Shown: positions 41,353-50,586 of the stretch, piece by piece | Layout of the letters: each line of letters opens with the position of its first letter | How positions within the stretch are numbered: position 1 is the stretch's first letter | Origin: Thaumarchaeota archaeon SCGC AAA007-O23 | GTDB taxonomy: Archaea; Thermoproteota; Nitrososphaeria; Nitrososphaerales; Nitrosopumilaceae | Direction of reading: 5' to 3' | Assembly: GCA_000402075.1 (NCBI GenBank) | Contig: ARWO01000032.1 | Location: forward strand, 124,001 to 188,000 | Length of the DNA: 64,000 nt | Position numbers and translations under genes: made by a program | Notes under the pieces: model-generated | Database searches by the model: none | Told to the model about the DNA's origin: nothing | What the model saw: only the letters and a program-made list of their open reading frames with translations

Positions 41353-42801
41353 TTGGATTTAGGAATTAGTGCATTAAATTATGTAAATGGTATAAAGAAT
41401 AATGAATTTACTGTAGAAGAATTTACTTTAAAATCACTTGAGCGAATCAGTCAGGTTGATGAAAAACTTCATGCATTCTTACGAGTGAATGATCTAGCAA
41501 TAAAAAATGCACGAGAGATTGATACTAAAATAAAATCGAATCAGAATGTTGGAAAATGTTATGGAATGCCTATTTCTATTAAAGATAATATCTGCATAGA
41601 AGGCTCAAAAACTACATGCGCATCAAAAGTTTTGGAAAATTTTATTGCACCATATACCTCTACCGTAATTAATAAACTAAATTCTGAAGATGCAATAATA
41701 ATCGGAAAAACAAATCTTGATGAGTTTGCAATGGGTCTTAGCACAGAATTTAGTGCATATGGACCTAGTAGAAATCCATGGAATACAGATTATGTTCCAG
41801 GCGGTTCGTCTGGTGGAAGCGGAGTATCAGTTTCTGCAAATGAATGTATTGCATCATTAGGTTCAGATACAGGTGGTTCAATTAGAAACCCAGCAAGCTT
41901 TTGTTCTGTGGTTGGATTAAAACCAACATACGGGCTAGTAAGCCGCTATGGTCTTGTTTCGTATGCCAATAGCATTGAACAAATTGGACCCATGGCAAAA
42001 ACTGTAAAAGATTCTGCATTCTTACTAGACATAATTTCTGGAATTGATTCTAACGATAATACAACTGTAGATAATAAAAATCAAGATTATCTAACTGATA
42101 TTGATGCAGGAATAAATGGAAAAAAAATTGGGATAGTGACAGAAATGACAAATCCTGATGGACTTAGTACTGATGTACTAGATGCAACTAATGATGCAAT
42201 TAAGACATTTGAAAATCTTGGAGCAAATTGTGAGCAGGTATCATTAGAAATGGTTCGTTATGCGGTTGCTGCATATTATACTATAACATCAACAGAAGCG
42301 GGAAGTAATCTCGCAAGATATGACAACATAAGATATGGATATGAATTCGATTCATCAGGGTTTGAATTCAATTCATACATATCACAAGCGAGAAGCAAAT
42401 TTGGTCCTGAGGTTATAAGAAGAATGATCCTTGGTGGCTTTGTACCATCTGCTGGGCATGCTGGAAAATATTTTTCAAAGGCATTAAAGGTGAAATCTAA
42501 ACTTATCACTGAAATAAATCATGTATTTGAAAAATTTGATTTTCTAATTTCTCCTACAGTTCCTATACAGCCATTCAAATTTGGTGAAAAAATTAATGAT
42601 CCTGTATCATTTATGATGGTTGATTTTAATACTGTAACTGCTAACCTAACTGGAATTCCGGCAATATCAGTACCATACAAAATTACAAACGGATTACCCA
42701 TAGGAATTCAAATAATGGCAAATCGTCTTGAGGAACATTCATTGTTACAAGCTGCGTATGCATTAGAAAAAACTGTAGATTTACCCGAGGTGCCAATCTA
42801 A
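41353..42801 (+). CDS. gatA: Asp/Glu-tRNA amidotransferase subunit A
   Basis: 482 residues; TTG start at 41353, 1 nt after gatC. The amidase Ser-cisSer-Lys triad is visible in PISIKDNIC (Lys), GGSSGGSGVSVSANE and SLGSDTGGSIRNPASFC (Ser residues). It releases ammonia from glutamine and passes it to GatB. The stop overlaps the gatB start by 1 nt. Confidence 0.96.
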   Translation: MDLGISALNYVNGIKNNEFTVEEFTLKSLERISQVDEKLHAFLRVNDLAIKNAREIDTKIKSNQNVGKCYGMPISIKDNICIEGSKTTCASKVLENFIAPYTSTVINKLNSEDAIIIGKTNLDEFAMGLSTEFSAYGPSRNPWNTDYVPGGSSGGSGVSVSANECIASLGSDTGGSIRNPASFCSVVGLKPTYGLVSRYGLVSYANSIEQIGPMAKTVKDSAFLLDIISGIDSNDNTTVDNKNQDYLTDIDAGINGKKIGIVTEMTNPDGLSTDVLDATNDAIKTFENLGANCEQVSLEMVRYAVAAYYTITSTEAGSNLARYDNIRYGYEFDSSGFEFNSYISQARSKFGPEVIRRMILGGFVPSAGHAGKYFSKALKVKSKLITEINHVFEKFDFLISPTVPIQPFKFGEKINDPVSFMMVDFNTVTANLTGIPAISVPYKITNGLPIGIQIMANRLEEHSLLQAAYALEKTVDLPEVPI

Positions 42802-44210
42802 TGACGAAAATTGGCCTTGAGATACACTGTCAATTGACAAAACTTGAAAGCAAATTATTTTGTTCATGCAAAGCTGATTACAGGGGGTTTGAACCTAATA
42901 CAAACATCTGTCCGGTTTGCATGGGAATTCCAGGTTCGTTGCCATTACTGAATAAAAGCGCTGTTGAAAAAGCAACGCTAATTGCAATGGCACTTGATTG
43001 TAAAACTCCAAACAGAATTGCATTTTTTAGGAAAAATTATTTTTATCCTGACTTGCCAAAAAACTTTCAAATTACCCAGCTCAATGCATATGGAAATACA
43101 AGTATTGGTTGGGAAGGTAAAATCTCAGTAGAAAATAAGGAGATAAAAATTAGAAGAATACAATTGGAGGAAGACCCTGGACGATTAATTTACGAAGGTG
43201 CTACTGAAAAAACTAAACTAACACTAGTTGATTACAATAGAGCTGGAACTCCATTAGTTGAAATTGTAACCGAGCCAGATTTTGAAACTCCTCATCAAGT
43301 TAGAGAATTTTTGAATATACTTTCAGATTTGCTTGAAAATTTGAATGTGTCAGATCCTGGGCTAGAAGGTGCGATGCGTGCAGACGCTAATGTATCAATT
43401 GATGGAGGTTCAAAAGTTGAAATAAAGAACATCGGTTCATTTCATGATTTAGAGAAAGCTGTTCATTTTGAAATAACAAGGCAGCAGAGTCTTGCAGAAA
43501 GAAAAATTGAGATTATTCAAGAAACTCGGCATTGGGATGATGGGCGAAAAATCACTGTTTCAGCAAGAACAAAAGAAGAAGAGGCTGAGTATAGATATCA
43601 TCTGGAGGCAGACATACCGTGGGTTAGAATTGATGATAACACAAAAAATCAATTGCAAGTACATATGCCTGAAAGCATCAGTTCCAAGAAGGAACGATAC
43701 GTTTCAAAATATGGTATTACATTACAGGTTGCAGACATCTTATCTTCAGACAGGTACTTTTCTGAACTTTTTGAAAAGGCAAACAACGAAACGAATGCGA
43801 AAGACATTGCAAATATGATTACTACCGATATTATGGGATTGCTTGATACACGTGAAAAGCGTGAAATGTCAAAACTAGAAGGAGATCATATTTCAGATTT
43901 AGTTGAATACATCAAATCAAATAAGATTACCAGAGCCTCTGCAAAATTAGCTCTAGACGAGGTTATAAAAAATGGAAAACCGTTATCACAGATAATTGAA
44001 GATCTTGATTTGGGTCACGTTTCAGACGAAGCTACATTATCTGACATTATAACAGAAGTCTTAAACGAAGAAGCAAAAGCAGTAGAAGACGCAAAACAAA
44101 ATCCTGATATAGTTAATTTCTTGGTGGGAAAAGTTATGCAAAAAACACGCGGGAAGGCAGACCCAGAATTAACATTAGTCCTTTTGAAAAAAAATCTTGG
44201 TGTTAAATGA
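42801..44210 (+). CDS. gatB: Asp/Glu-tRNA amidotransferase subunit B
   Basis: 469 residues, beginning KIGLEIHCQLTKLESKLFCS with the zinc cysteines CSCKADY and CPVCMGIPG. The kinase/amidotransferase core has FFRKNYFYPDLPKNFQI, DYNRAGTPLVEIVTEPDF and EVRMRADANVS-like MRADANVSI. The C-terminal YqeY-like tail domain that contacts tRNA is complete. It forms the aspS-gatC-gatA-gatB operon with touching or overlapping genes. Confidence 0.96.
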   Translation: MTKIGLEIHCQLTKLESKLFCSCKADYRGFEPNTNICPVCMGIPGSLPLLNKSAVEKATLIAMALDCKTPNRIAFFRKNYFYPDLPKNFQITQLNAYGNTSIGWEGKISVENKEIKIRRIQLEEDPGRLIYEGATEKTKLTLVDYNRAGTPLVEIVTEPDFETPHQVREFLNILSDLLENLNVSDPGLEGAMRADANVSIDGGSKVEIKNIGSFHDLEKAVHFEITRQQSLAERKIEIIQETRHWDDGRKITVSARTKEEEAEYRYHLEADIPWVRIDDNTKNQLQVHMPESISSKKERYVSKYGITLQVADILSSDRYFSELFEKANNETNAKDIANMITTDIMGLLDTREKREMSKLEGDHISDLVEYIKSNKITRASAKLALDEVIKNGKPLSQIIEDLDLGHVSDEATLSDIITEVLNEEAKAVEDAKQNPDIVNFLVGKVMQKTRGKADPELTLVLLKKNLGVK

Positions 44211-44224
44211 TAATCATAAAGGAA

Positions 44225-44311
44225 TCAAGGCAATAAAACAACTATTATTATTAGTGCAGCACCAAACACATTCGCTAACACTAAAATCTTTTTGAGGGTT
44301 GATCTTTTCAT
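44225..44311 (-). CDS. 28-aa single-helix membrane microprotein (third of a mini-operon)
   Basis: Encodes KRSTLKKILVLANVFGAALI followed by IIVVLLP: a basic N-terminus and one hydrophobic helix. Its ATG overlaps the stop of the upstream microprotein gene (ATGA at 44308-44311), the usual sign of a real archaeal operon. No family is recognised. The pattern suggests a small membrane subunit or regulator. Confidence 0.55.
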   Translation of the reverse strand: MKRSTLKKILVLANVFGAALIIIVVLLP

Positions 44312-44403
44312 GACAAAGTTAGATGAATGATTATATGGGCAATAATCGTTAACGCGATAATAGAACCAATTAGTTTTTTTTTACTAAGTTTATCACAAAT
44401 CAT
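44308..44403 (-). CDS. 31-aa single-helix membrane microprotein (second of a mini-operon)
   Basis: Encodes ICDKLSKKKLIGSIIALTII followed by AHIIIHLTLS: a Lys-rich N-terminus and a helix with two His near its end. It starts 1 nt after the stop of the first microprotein and overlaps the third by 4 nt. Codon choice is normal for the genome. The His pair in the helix could bind a cofactor, though this is speculation. Confidence 0.55.
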   Translation of the reverse strand: MICDKLSKKKLIGSIIALTIIAHIIIHLTLS

Positions 44404-44404
44404 G

Positions 44405-44485
44405 TTATATTCCAAACACATACAAAATAACAGCTAGTATTGGTACACCTATCAGAATCCAAACACCCTTTCGATTCATTTTCAT
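44405..44485 (-). CDS. 26-aa single-helix membrane microprotein (first of a mini-operon)
   Basis: Encodes KMNRKGVWILIGVPILAVIL followed by YVFGI. A TATA-like box (complement of 44511-44519) lies about 30 nt upstream of ATG 44485, so it can be a leaderless first cistron. The next two microproteins follow at +1 nt and with a 4-nt overlap. The FixC-FixX gene ends 64 nt upstream on the same strand. Confidence 0.55.
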   Translation of the reverse strand: MKMNRKGVWILIGVPILAVILYVFGI

Positions 44486-44548
44486 ACAATTTGATTCTGT
44501 ATTCCTATCTTAAAAATTAATCAACAATTATGAGCTTTATCTACTTGC

Positions 44549-46426
44549 TTAACCATATCGATAGTTTATTCCCTTTTCTCCTCGTGGATGTTTCCAATCA
44601 GTTTGCTCAGAACATGTTCCACATTCAATACATCCTTCATGCTGTATCGTAACTTTACCTTTTTCTTCACTATAACATTTAGTTGGACACAACGTAACTA
44701 ACTTTCTCATAAAATCATTATCGGAGGTTAGTACCTTGATATGAGAAACTTTATCATCATTATAATTTAGCTTTGCAATACGATCTGCAAGTAATGGAAT
44801 AGAAGGTGTGTAAGATGAAGAAACGGTCTTTCCCTTTCGTTCGGCAAGCTGGATTGGTACTTTTACATAGCTTTCTTCTGATTCTATCACTGGAAGCAGA
44901 CGCTCATAGCCTAAAACATTTACAAACTTTGCTGCCATACTTCTAATTGCCCCACTTGACATGAGTTTTAGGACCATGCTGTGCTTTGCGCTCAAAACAT
45001 CTTTTGGAACATCTTTTGTGGCATCAATAAAGATTTTCAGATACTCTTTGTCAATCTCTTTCATGTCTTTCGTGTATGGACTTTCTTCAATTGATTTTGT
45101 GTAATATTCACCAAGATAACCTTGAGAGAAATTATTTTTTTCTAATGCCCTTGCAATGGCGTTAGCAGCTCGCACCCCATCATCAATTCCTACGTTAAGA
45201 CCTTCAATTCTTGGACCGACAAAAATTCCTCTACCTGCTGCATCACCTACAAACAAGACATTATTCTTGTAGGGTTTTTTCATTCTGCAGCGTTTTCCAT
45301 CAGGAATTAATTTTGCGCCGTATTCATCCTCAACATAATCTGTTTTAAACGTGATTCCGTATTCGGATGACATCTTTTCGCGAAGCTCAGATAATTTGGA
45401 TTTGATTTCATCTTCCGAGTTAAATTTCCCAGTCTTGATCATCTCTTTCGTTCTACTTGAAGAAAGATGCACATCACGAATTTCATACCAGGTTTTTATC
45501 AGCTTTATTACCGCAAAACGGATCTGCATCTGTTTTTCCTTCTCTAATGTTTTGTCAATCTCTCCCTTTACCGGTACCTCATCTTTGATTAACTCGGTAA
45601 TCATCGGATTTTTTAACAAAGCATCTAGTAGTGTGTTGGGCTCTGTTGGATTGTCCAAAAGAGAATCAAAGTGATATACTGCACCAACTGATAAGGTATC
45701 TCTGTTTGTATAAAGGAATCCACCTCCTAGATGGTTTAGTGTGATGTCACCTGCAAAAAGATGTGCTGCCCCGCTATCCGCTCTGATTGCAAATGTGTCG
45801 TTAATTACATTTTCAGGTAATTTTACAACAGCTTTGACACCTTGATACAATTGTGTTGCTGAAAATTTTGGTCTTGCATTAGTAATCTGTGCAACTTCGG
45901 AATTTACCCCATCAGCCGCTATTACTGCCTTTACTTGAAATTCATCTATCTCATCAGTCTGAATAGTTGTTCTTTCTTTTTCAGCATCCCAAGAAATGTC
46001 ATTTACGTGAACGCCGGGAACTATTCCACCGCCAGATTTTTGTGCACTTTCATCAGCGCTTTGTGCAAACCAGGCATTTAGCTCGTTCATAAGAACTGAA
46101 TAACCAAAATTTGATTGGTATTCATGTGCTGCGGTTAGATCCATGGAAAAAACTTTGTCTTTTGAAGTTGCGTGGAGAAGATACTGTGTAATTTTTCTCT
46201 GCAGTGGTGCCTCATTGACAAAGTTTTGCCCGTAAATATCTTCTACATTGTAGACCTTACCTTTGTTTGGTTTTTTTGAATAAAGGATTCCACCTGAAAT
46301 ATTTTTTACACCTACTTTTTCACCTGCTTCAAGTAGGACGGCCTGTTTACCCAAAGTTGATAGTTGTTTTAGTGCAGCCAAGCCAGCTGACCCACCACCA
46401 ATAATAGCTACATCATATTTTTCCAT
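44549..46426 (-). CDS. FixC-FixX fusion: ETF-quinone oxidoreductase-like flavoprotein with C-terminal ferredoxin
   Basis: 625 residues. An FAD-binding GGGSAGLAALKQL start, KNISGGILYSKK, and VLFVGDAAGRGIFVGPRIEG typical of FixC/ETF-QO. The last ~90 residues are a FixX-like ferredoxin domain with CPTKCYSEEKGKVTIQHEGC and IECGTCSEQTDWKHPRG, so iron-sulphur and flavin centres are in one chain. It would pass electrons from ETF to the quinone pool. ETF subunit genes lie directly upstream with 4-nt spacing. Confidence 0.9.
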   Translation of the reverse strand: MEKYDVAIIGGGSAGLAALKQLSTLGKQAVLLEAGEKVGVKNISGGILYSKKPNKGKVYNVEDIYGQNFVNEAPLQRKITQYLLHATSKDKVFSMDLTAAHEYQSNFGYSVLMNELNAWFAQSADESAQKSGGGIVPGVHVNDISWDAEKERTTIQTDEIDEFQVKAVIAADGVNSEVAQITNARPKFSATQLYQGVKAVVKLPENVINDTFAIRADSGAAHLFAGDITLNHLGGGFLYTNRDTLSVGAVYHFDSLLDNPTEPNTLLDALLKNPMITELIKDEVPVKGEIDKTLEKEKQMQIRFAVIKLIKTWYEIRDVHLSSSRTKEMIKTGKFNSEDEIKSKLSELREKMSSEYGITFKTDYVEDEYGAKLIPDGKRCRMKKPYKNNVLFVGDAAGRGIFVGPRIEGLNVGIDDGVRAANAIARALEKNNFSQGYLGEYYTKSIEESPYTKDMKEIDKEYLKIFIDATKDVPKDVLSAKHSMVLKLMSSGAIRSMAAKFVNVLGYERLLPVIESEESYVKVPIQLAERKGKTVSSSYTPSIPLLADRIAKLNYNDDKVSHIKVLTSDNDFMRKLVTLCPTKCYSEEKGKVTIQHEGCIECGTCSEQTDWKHPRGEKGINYRYG

Positions 46427-46430
46427 TAAA

Positions 46431-47660
46431 TCATCCAGCCTGTACTACCTGCTGCTGTTTTTTGAGCTCTTCAACTAGTAGTGGTATAACATCTTCCATT
46501 CTTCCATTGATGAAAATATCACACTCATTCTTTATTGGTGAATCAACATCTGGATTAATCGCAACAACAAACTCTGAATCTTGCATGCCTGCAACATGTT
46601 GCATCGCGCCACTAATTCCAACTGCCACATAAAGCATCGGACTTATTTTGCTTCCACTCGTTCCAATCACTCTCGCTGGAATCATGTAAGTAGAACTGAT
46701 TGATTGGCTTGCAGGTAAAAGCTTTTTTGAAATTGGTAACGAAATTCCTATCTCTGCATCTAATTGCTTGGCAAGTTCGGCGACAAGCTTTATGTTTTCA
46801 TCTGGCGCATCTTTAATTCCTCGTCCAAAGCTTACAACGGCTTTACGAATTTCAAAGTCAACCTCACTTTTGATAATTTTATGACTAAGAACTTTTACTT
46901 TGAGATCATTCTCTTCTATTTTTGGTTCGTAAAATATTATTTCTCCACTCCTTTTTGGATCTGGTTTGATGGGCTCAAAAACACCTGGTATGATACTACA
47001 GCCTTGAGGATAATATTCACGCTTTATTGCTGGGGTTGTATTATTAAGACAAAGAATTGTTGTCCATAAGAACCCTGAAAAATCTGGTCTGTACATTTCT
47101 AGAGTTTTTTTGAAATCAGTTGGTTTACCATCAGTCTTAATTTGGTGTGTTACATTCAGGTCTTTGATTACGAGTTTGTTAATATCTGATGCAAGACCTG
47201 ATTCTAACTCCACTAGTACGGTAGATGATAAATGTCGACCAATGCTATCTGCTGCAAAAAATATGTAGCGGGGTTTTTTGAATTGTTTAGCATAATCTGG
47301 CTCAATTTTTGATGCGATCTCTTTGTCTAAAGCAATTTGACTAATTACTTTGGTGTGAATTGTGTTTCTAAAATCTTTTAACTCTGGGTGATCAGCACAA
47401 ACTACTACGTCAGCACCATACTCAATCAACTCTTTAGAAAAATCTTTAATATTATTTCCTAGGATTACTGCAACTACTTTTTCATTTGAGGAATATCTTG
47501 CGTTGTAATCATCAAATAATCTTCTTGCTTCTCCAAGCATTTCAAGACTTACAGGAAGAATCTTTCCATCAATGTGTTCCATTATAACGTAAACATGGCT
47601 ATAGGCTTCGCACTCCGTCTTGCATGAGTCACACCCACTACAACGCCAGTCTTCACTCAT
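46431..47660 (-). CDS. Electron transfer flavoprotein alpha subunit (FixB-like) with N-terminal Cys cluster
   Basis: 409 residues. A Cys-rich N-terminus (WRCSGCDSCKTEC) that may hold an Fe-S or zinc centre precedes the ETF-alpha N-domain. The C-terminal FAD domain has VVSFGRGIKDAP, IGTSGSKISPMLYVAVGISG and GAMQHVAGMQDSEFVVAINP. It pairs with the beta subunit, whose gene overlaps by 4 nt. The Cys extension is unusual for ETF-alpha. Confidence 0.9.
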   Translation of the reverse strand: MSEDWRCSGCDSCKTECEAYSHVYVIMEHIDGKILPVSLEMLGEARRLFDDYNARYSSNEKVVAVILGNNIKDFSKELIEYGADVVVCADHPELKDFRNTIHTKVISQIALDKEIASKIEPDYAKQFKKPRYIFFAADSIGRHLSSTVLVELESGLASDINKLVIKDLNVTHQIKTDGKPTDFKKTLEMYRPDFSGFLWTTILCLNNTTPAIKREYYPQGCSIIPGVFEPIKPDPKRSGEIIFYEPKIEENDLKVKVLSHKIIKSEVDFEIRKAVVSFGRGIKDAPDENIKLVAELAKQLDAEIGISLPISKKLLPASQSISSTYMIPARVIGTSGSKISPMLYVAVGISGAMQHVAGMQDSEFVVAINPDVDSPIKNECDIFINGRMEDVIPLLVEELKKQQQVVQAG

Positions 47661-48538
47661 TTAATCACCATCGCAGAAAGCGCCTCTTTCATCTTAGCAA
47701 CTGCTTTGCGTATGTGTTCTGGATTTGAACCATCAAGAACTTCGGCCTGTCTCGTAGCCTTTCCTTTTGGTATACGTTCTACTTGGTATACTATAGTTGG
47801 TGAGCCGGCAAGTCCTACTAATGCTTTATCAACACCAAGCTCATCAATATTGAAAACTTTGAGATATTGTTTGTAATTTTTAGCCCTCTCGTAAGCCTCT
47901 TTTTGATATTTTTCAAAAGCAATCCTTTGAGAAACTGTAGTGTAATTTGATTTGTAGGATGGATCAATTGAAATGAATACTGGAAGCGGAGCTTCAATTT
48001 CCTCGATAACATTTGGTACACCATTTAATGTCAGTAAACACTTGGCTACAACAGTTCTTTTTTCTAAATTCACATCATAACTAATAACATTTCCAAGAAA
48101 TGTGAATCCTAACTTCCATGCAGTTTGTGGCCCTGTCTGACCTGTTTCACCATCAGAAGCCCTGTGTCCAGAAAACACAATGTCCATCTTTCCTTGCATT
48201 TTATCAGTAATGCCTGTTCTTAGAGTCTCTGCAGTTGCAAGCGTGTCTGCTCCCGCAAAAATTCTATCACTATACAGGTGTAGTACATCTGCATCACAAG
48301 TTTGTTGGGCTTGTTCTAAAGCTAGTTCTGCAAATGGTGGACCCATTGAACAAACAGAAATCTTTGCACCGTACTTTACCTTGGCATAAAAAGCAGCTTT
48401 AGCAGCTATTCCACTGTGAGGACCTAGTGTGCTTTTTGTTTCATTTCTATTGAGCGTACCATCAGGCTTGTAGCTTACATTTCCCTCAGAAAAATCGGGT
48501 TCTAATTTTACAATTACAGCAAGATTTAGCGGTTCCAT
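47657..48538 (-). CDS. Electron transfer flavoprotein beta subunit (FixA-like)
   Basis: 293 residues with the beta-subunit pattern: LNLAVIVKLEPDFSEGNVSY, NRNETKSTLGPHSGIAAKAA, SGHRASDGETGQTGPQTAWK and EEIEAPLPVFISIDPSY. It begins the ETF unit beta-alpha-FixCX. The electron donor (an acyl-CoA or other dehydrogenase) is not in this window. Confidence 0.92.
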   Translation of the reverse strand: MEPLNLAVIVKLEPDFSEGNVSYKPDGTLNRNETKSTLGPHSGIAAKAAFYAKVKYGAKISVCSMGPPFAELALEQAQQTCDADVLHLYSDRIFAGADTLATAETLRTGITDKMQGKMDIVFSGHRASDGETGQTGPQTAWKLGFTFLGNVISYDVNLEKRTVVAKCLLTLNGVPNVIEEIEAPLPVFISIDPSYKSNYTTVSQRIAFEKYQKEAYERAKNYKQYLKVFNIDELGVDKALVGLAGSPTIVYQVERIPKGKATRQAEVLDGSNPEHIRKAVAKMKEALSAMVIK

Positions 48539-48560
48539 GATTTATCCATATGGCAGTGTA

Positions 48561-48914
48561 TTATATTTTTTCAGTCAATTTTAAAATACTAAATGCAATT
48601 TGTTCAAACTGAGTTTTTCTTTCCATGGATACCATTAAGACATCATCTTTCATAGGGAAGCTCATCACAATGAGTTTTTCTCTAAATGACATAGAGAACT
48701 TTACTTCTCCAAGATCATCGTCAAATTCACGTCTCATCTTAACTCTTAGTGCAAGCTCCATGTAGAGCATTTCGTCTCTTTTCCTATCTCCAAGCCGTGT
48801 TTTACTTGCTGCCATACCACCAGCAACTAGCCTACCTTTAGAGTTAATTACGCCTGCAAATCTAATCTTGGCATCAATTTTCTGAATTGATGCACACATA
48901 TTTTCATAATCCAT
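48561..48914 (-). CDS. Conserved hypothetical protein, 117 aa (roadblock/profilin-like)
   Basis: A soluble alpha/beta protein with IRFAGVINSKGRLVAGGMAA and EKLIVMSFPMKDDVLMVSME, a pattern reminiscent of roadblock/profilin-like small signalling domains. I cannot place it in a family with certainty. It lies upstream of the ETF genes and is divergent from phaE. Confidence 0.65.
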   Translation of the reverse strand: MDYENMCASIQKIDAKIRFAGVINSKGRLVAGGMAASKTRLGDRKRDEMLYMELALRVKMRREFDDDLGEVKFSMSFREKLIVMSFPMKDDVLMVSMERKTQFEQIAFSILKLTEKI

Positions 48915-48930
48915 AGTTAACGGTCTCTAG

Positions 48931-48958
48931 TGCGATCTATTTATTGCGATCTATTTAT
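48931..48958. repeat. Perfect 14-bp tandem duplication containing two TATA boxes
   Basis: TGCGATCTATTTAT occurs twice head to tail at 48931-48944 and 48945-48958, just before phaE. Each copy holds a TATTTAT box. The first box is about 27 nt before ATG 48969. The duplication may create alternative transcription starts or lie in a regulator site. Confidence 0.6.
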
Positions 48959-49520
48959 GGATAATTATATGGAAAACGAATCGAATGTCACTGATTATTA
49001 TAAAAAAACAGCGATGTTTTGGTCCGATATGATAGCAATGATGTCCTCCAAACCTACAACACTTTCTGCTGTTGGACCATTACGTAACTTATCAACCAAT
49101 TTGAAGAAAATTACAAGCGAACTAACTGAGTCAAATAAGGAGATTGTAGAATTTAATAATTTTTTAATTGAATACTATAAACAATTAGCAGACACGTGGA
49201 CTGGCGCTCAAAAAGAAGTATCCTCAAAGATATCTAAAGTACCACAAAATGAGGAGGGTCTTGAAGCTTACAAAAGAGTCTGGATTGACATCTTTGAGAA
49301 TAACTTCACTGGACTGTTTGATTCTAAAAAATTCTCAGAAAATTATAACAAGCTTATTTCGACGGAACTTGATCTTCTGAAAAGATGGAATGCAATAACT
49401 GATGTAATGCTAAAGTCTGCTAACTTGCCGACCAAGCAGGAGATTGAGGAAATTTATGAGGAGCTACATACCCTAAAGAGCAGAATTTCAAAGCTAGAGT
49501 CGTCTAAAAAGAAAGCTTGA
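48957..49520 (+). CDS. phaE: PHA synthase subunit PhaE
   Basis: A helical protein of about 187 residues with AMFWSDMIAMMSSKPTTLSA near the N-terminus and a coiled-coil C-terminus (KQEIEEIYEELHTLKSRISK). These are the PhaE features of class III polyhydroxyalkanoate synthases, where PhaE is required with PhaC. Start ATG 48957 or 48969; a GTG at 48930 would make the promoter repeat coding and is unlikely. phaC follows 4 nt later. Confidence 0.88.
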   Translation: MDNYMENESNVTDYYKKTAMFWSDMIAMMSSKPTTLSAVGPLRNLSTNLKKITSELTESNKEIVEFNNFLIEYYKQLADTWTGAQKEVSSKISKVPQNEEGLEAYKRVWIDIFENNFTGLFDSKKFSENYNKLISTELDLLKRWNAITDVMLKSANLPTKQEIEEIYEELHTLKSRISKLESSKKKA

Positions 49521-49524
49521 AAAA

Positions 49525-50586
49525 ATGTCAGAAAATAAATTTGACCCAAAAATTATTGGTGAGTTTCTAAATTTTAGCCGTAACTTTGCAGAGGCTCCAA
49601 TGAAAGTCTCTGTTCCACATGAGGTTAAGTTAGGTTCAACACAATTTGATGTTGCATACAAAGAAGATAAAATGCGTTTACTTCATTTCAAGCCGCTTAC
49701 ATCAAAGCAAGTTAGAACACCGTTACTTATCTCGTATGCAGTTGTTAACAGGTGGCATATTTTTGATATTGATCCAAAGAAGAGCTGGGTAAAAAACTTG
49801 CTTGAACAAGGATTTGATGTTTATTTGATTGATTGGGGAACGCCATCCAAGATTGATAAATTTCTAGGGTTTGATGAATACGTAAATCGTTACTTGGATA
49901 ACTGTGTGGATTTTGTTTGTGATGAAACTAATGTGGATAAGGTATCAATTCAAGGTTATTGTACGGGTGGAACATTGGCTACTGTATATTCAGCACTTCA
50001 CCCAGAAAGGGTCAAAAATTTAATCGCAACTGCGCCAGTAATTGATGGTTGGAAGGATACAACAGTTGTAAGTAATATTGCAAAATATTTTGATGCTGAT
50101 AAATTAGTTGATACAGTAGGAAATATGCCACCAGAATTCATCTATTTCTGTTTTTCAATTCTAAAGCCATTTGAGCAAGGTGTTGAAAAATACATAAAAT
50201 TTTTGAATAATATTGATAACGAAAAATACGTTGATAGTTTTCTTAAAATTGAAAAATGGCTAGATGAGACCCCGCCTATTCCTGGTGAACTTTTCAGACA
50301 GTGGATAAAGGGTATTTATCAAGATAATTTGTTGATACAAAACAAGATGTATGTTGGGAATAAGCATGTATCATTAAAAAATCTCAATATGCCGGTTTTT
50401 ACCCAAGTTGCCGTCGGTGATCATTTAGTTTCTCCAGAATGTAGTATGCCTTTACATTATGCAGTTTCAAGTACTGATAAGATATTGAAGTTATATCCCA
50501 CAGGACACGTTGGAATGATAGCTAGTTCGTTTAGTCAAAAAACCGTTCTGCCAGAGCTTGGCCAGTGGCTTAAGGAAAGGTCATAA
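49525..50586 (+). CDS. phaC: Class III poly(3-hydroxyalkanoate) synthase PhaC
   Basis: 353 residues, alpha/beta-hydrolase fold. The catalytic Cys is in QGYCTGGTLATVYSAL (GxCxGG, near residue 147), with Asp in VAVGDHLVSP and His in PTGHVGMIA. The N-terminus WHIFDIDPKKSWVKNLLEQG and DVYLIDWGTP are typical. It polymerises 3-hydroxyacyl-CoA (acetoacetyl- or hydroxybutyryl-CoA derived) into storage polymer. The convergent phasin-like gene supports granule formation. Confidence 0.93.
   Translation: MSENKFDPKIIGEFLNFSRNFAEAPMKVSVPHEVKLGSTQFDVAYKEDKMRLLHFKPLTSKQVRTPLLISYAVVNRWHIFDIDPKKSWVKNLLEQGFDVYLIDWGTPSKIDKFLGFDEYVNRYLDNCVDFVCDETNVDKVSIQGYCTGGTLATVYSALHPERVKNLIATAPVIDGWKDTTVVSNIAKYFDADKLVDTVGNMPPEFIYFCFSILKPFEQGVEKYIKFLNNIDNEKYVDSFLKIEKWLDETPPIPGELFRQWIKGIYQDNLLIQNKMYVGNKHVSLKNLNMPVFTQVAVGDHLVSPECSMPLHYAVSSTDKILKLYPTGHVGMIASSFSQKTVLPELGQWLKERS

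Noticed and set aside
48930..48956. GTG start for phaE at 48930
   Set aside because: It would turn the tandem promoter repeat into coding sequence (RSIYCDLF) before the normal PhaE start.
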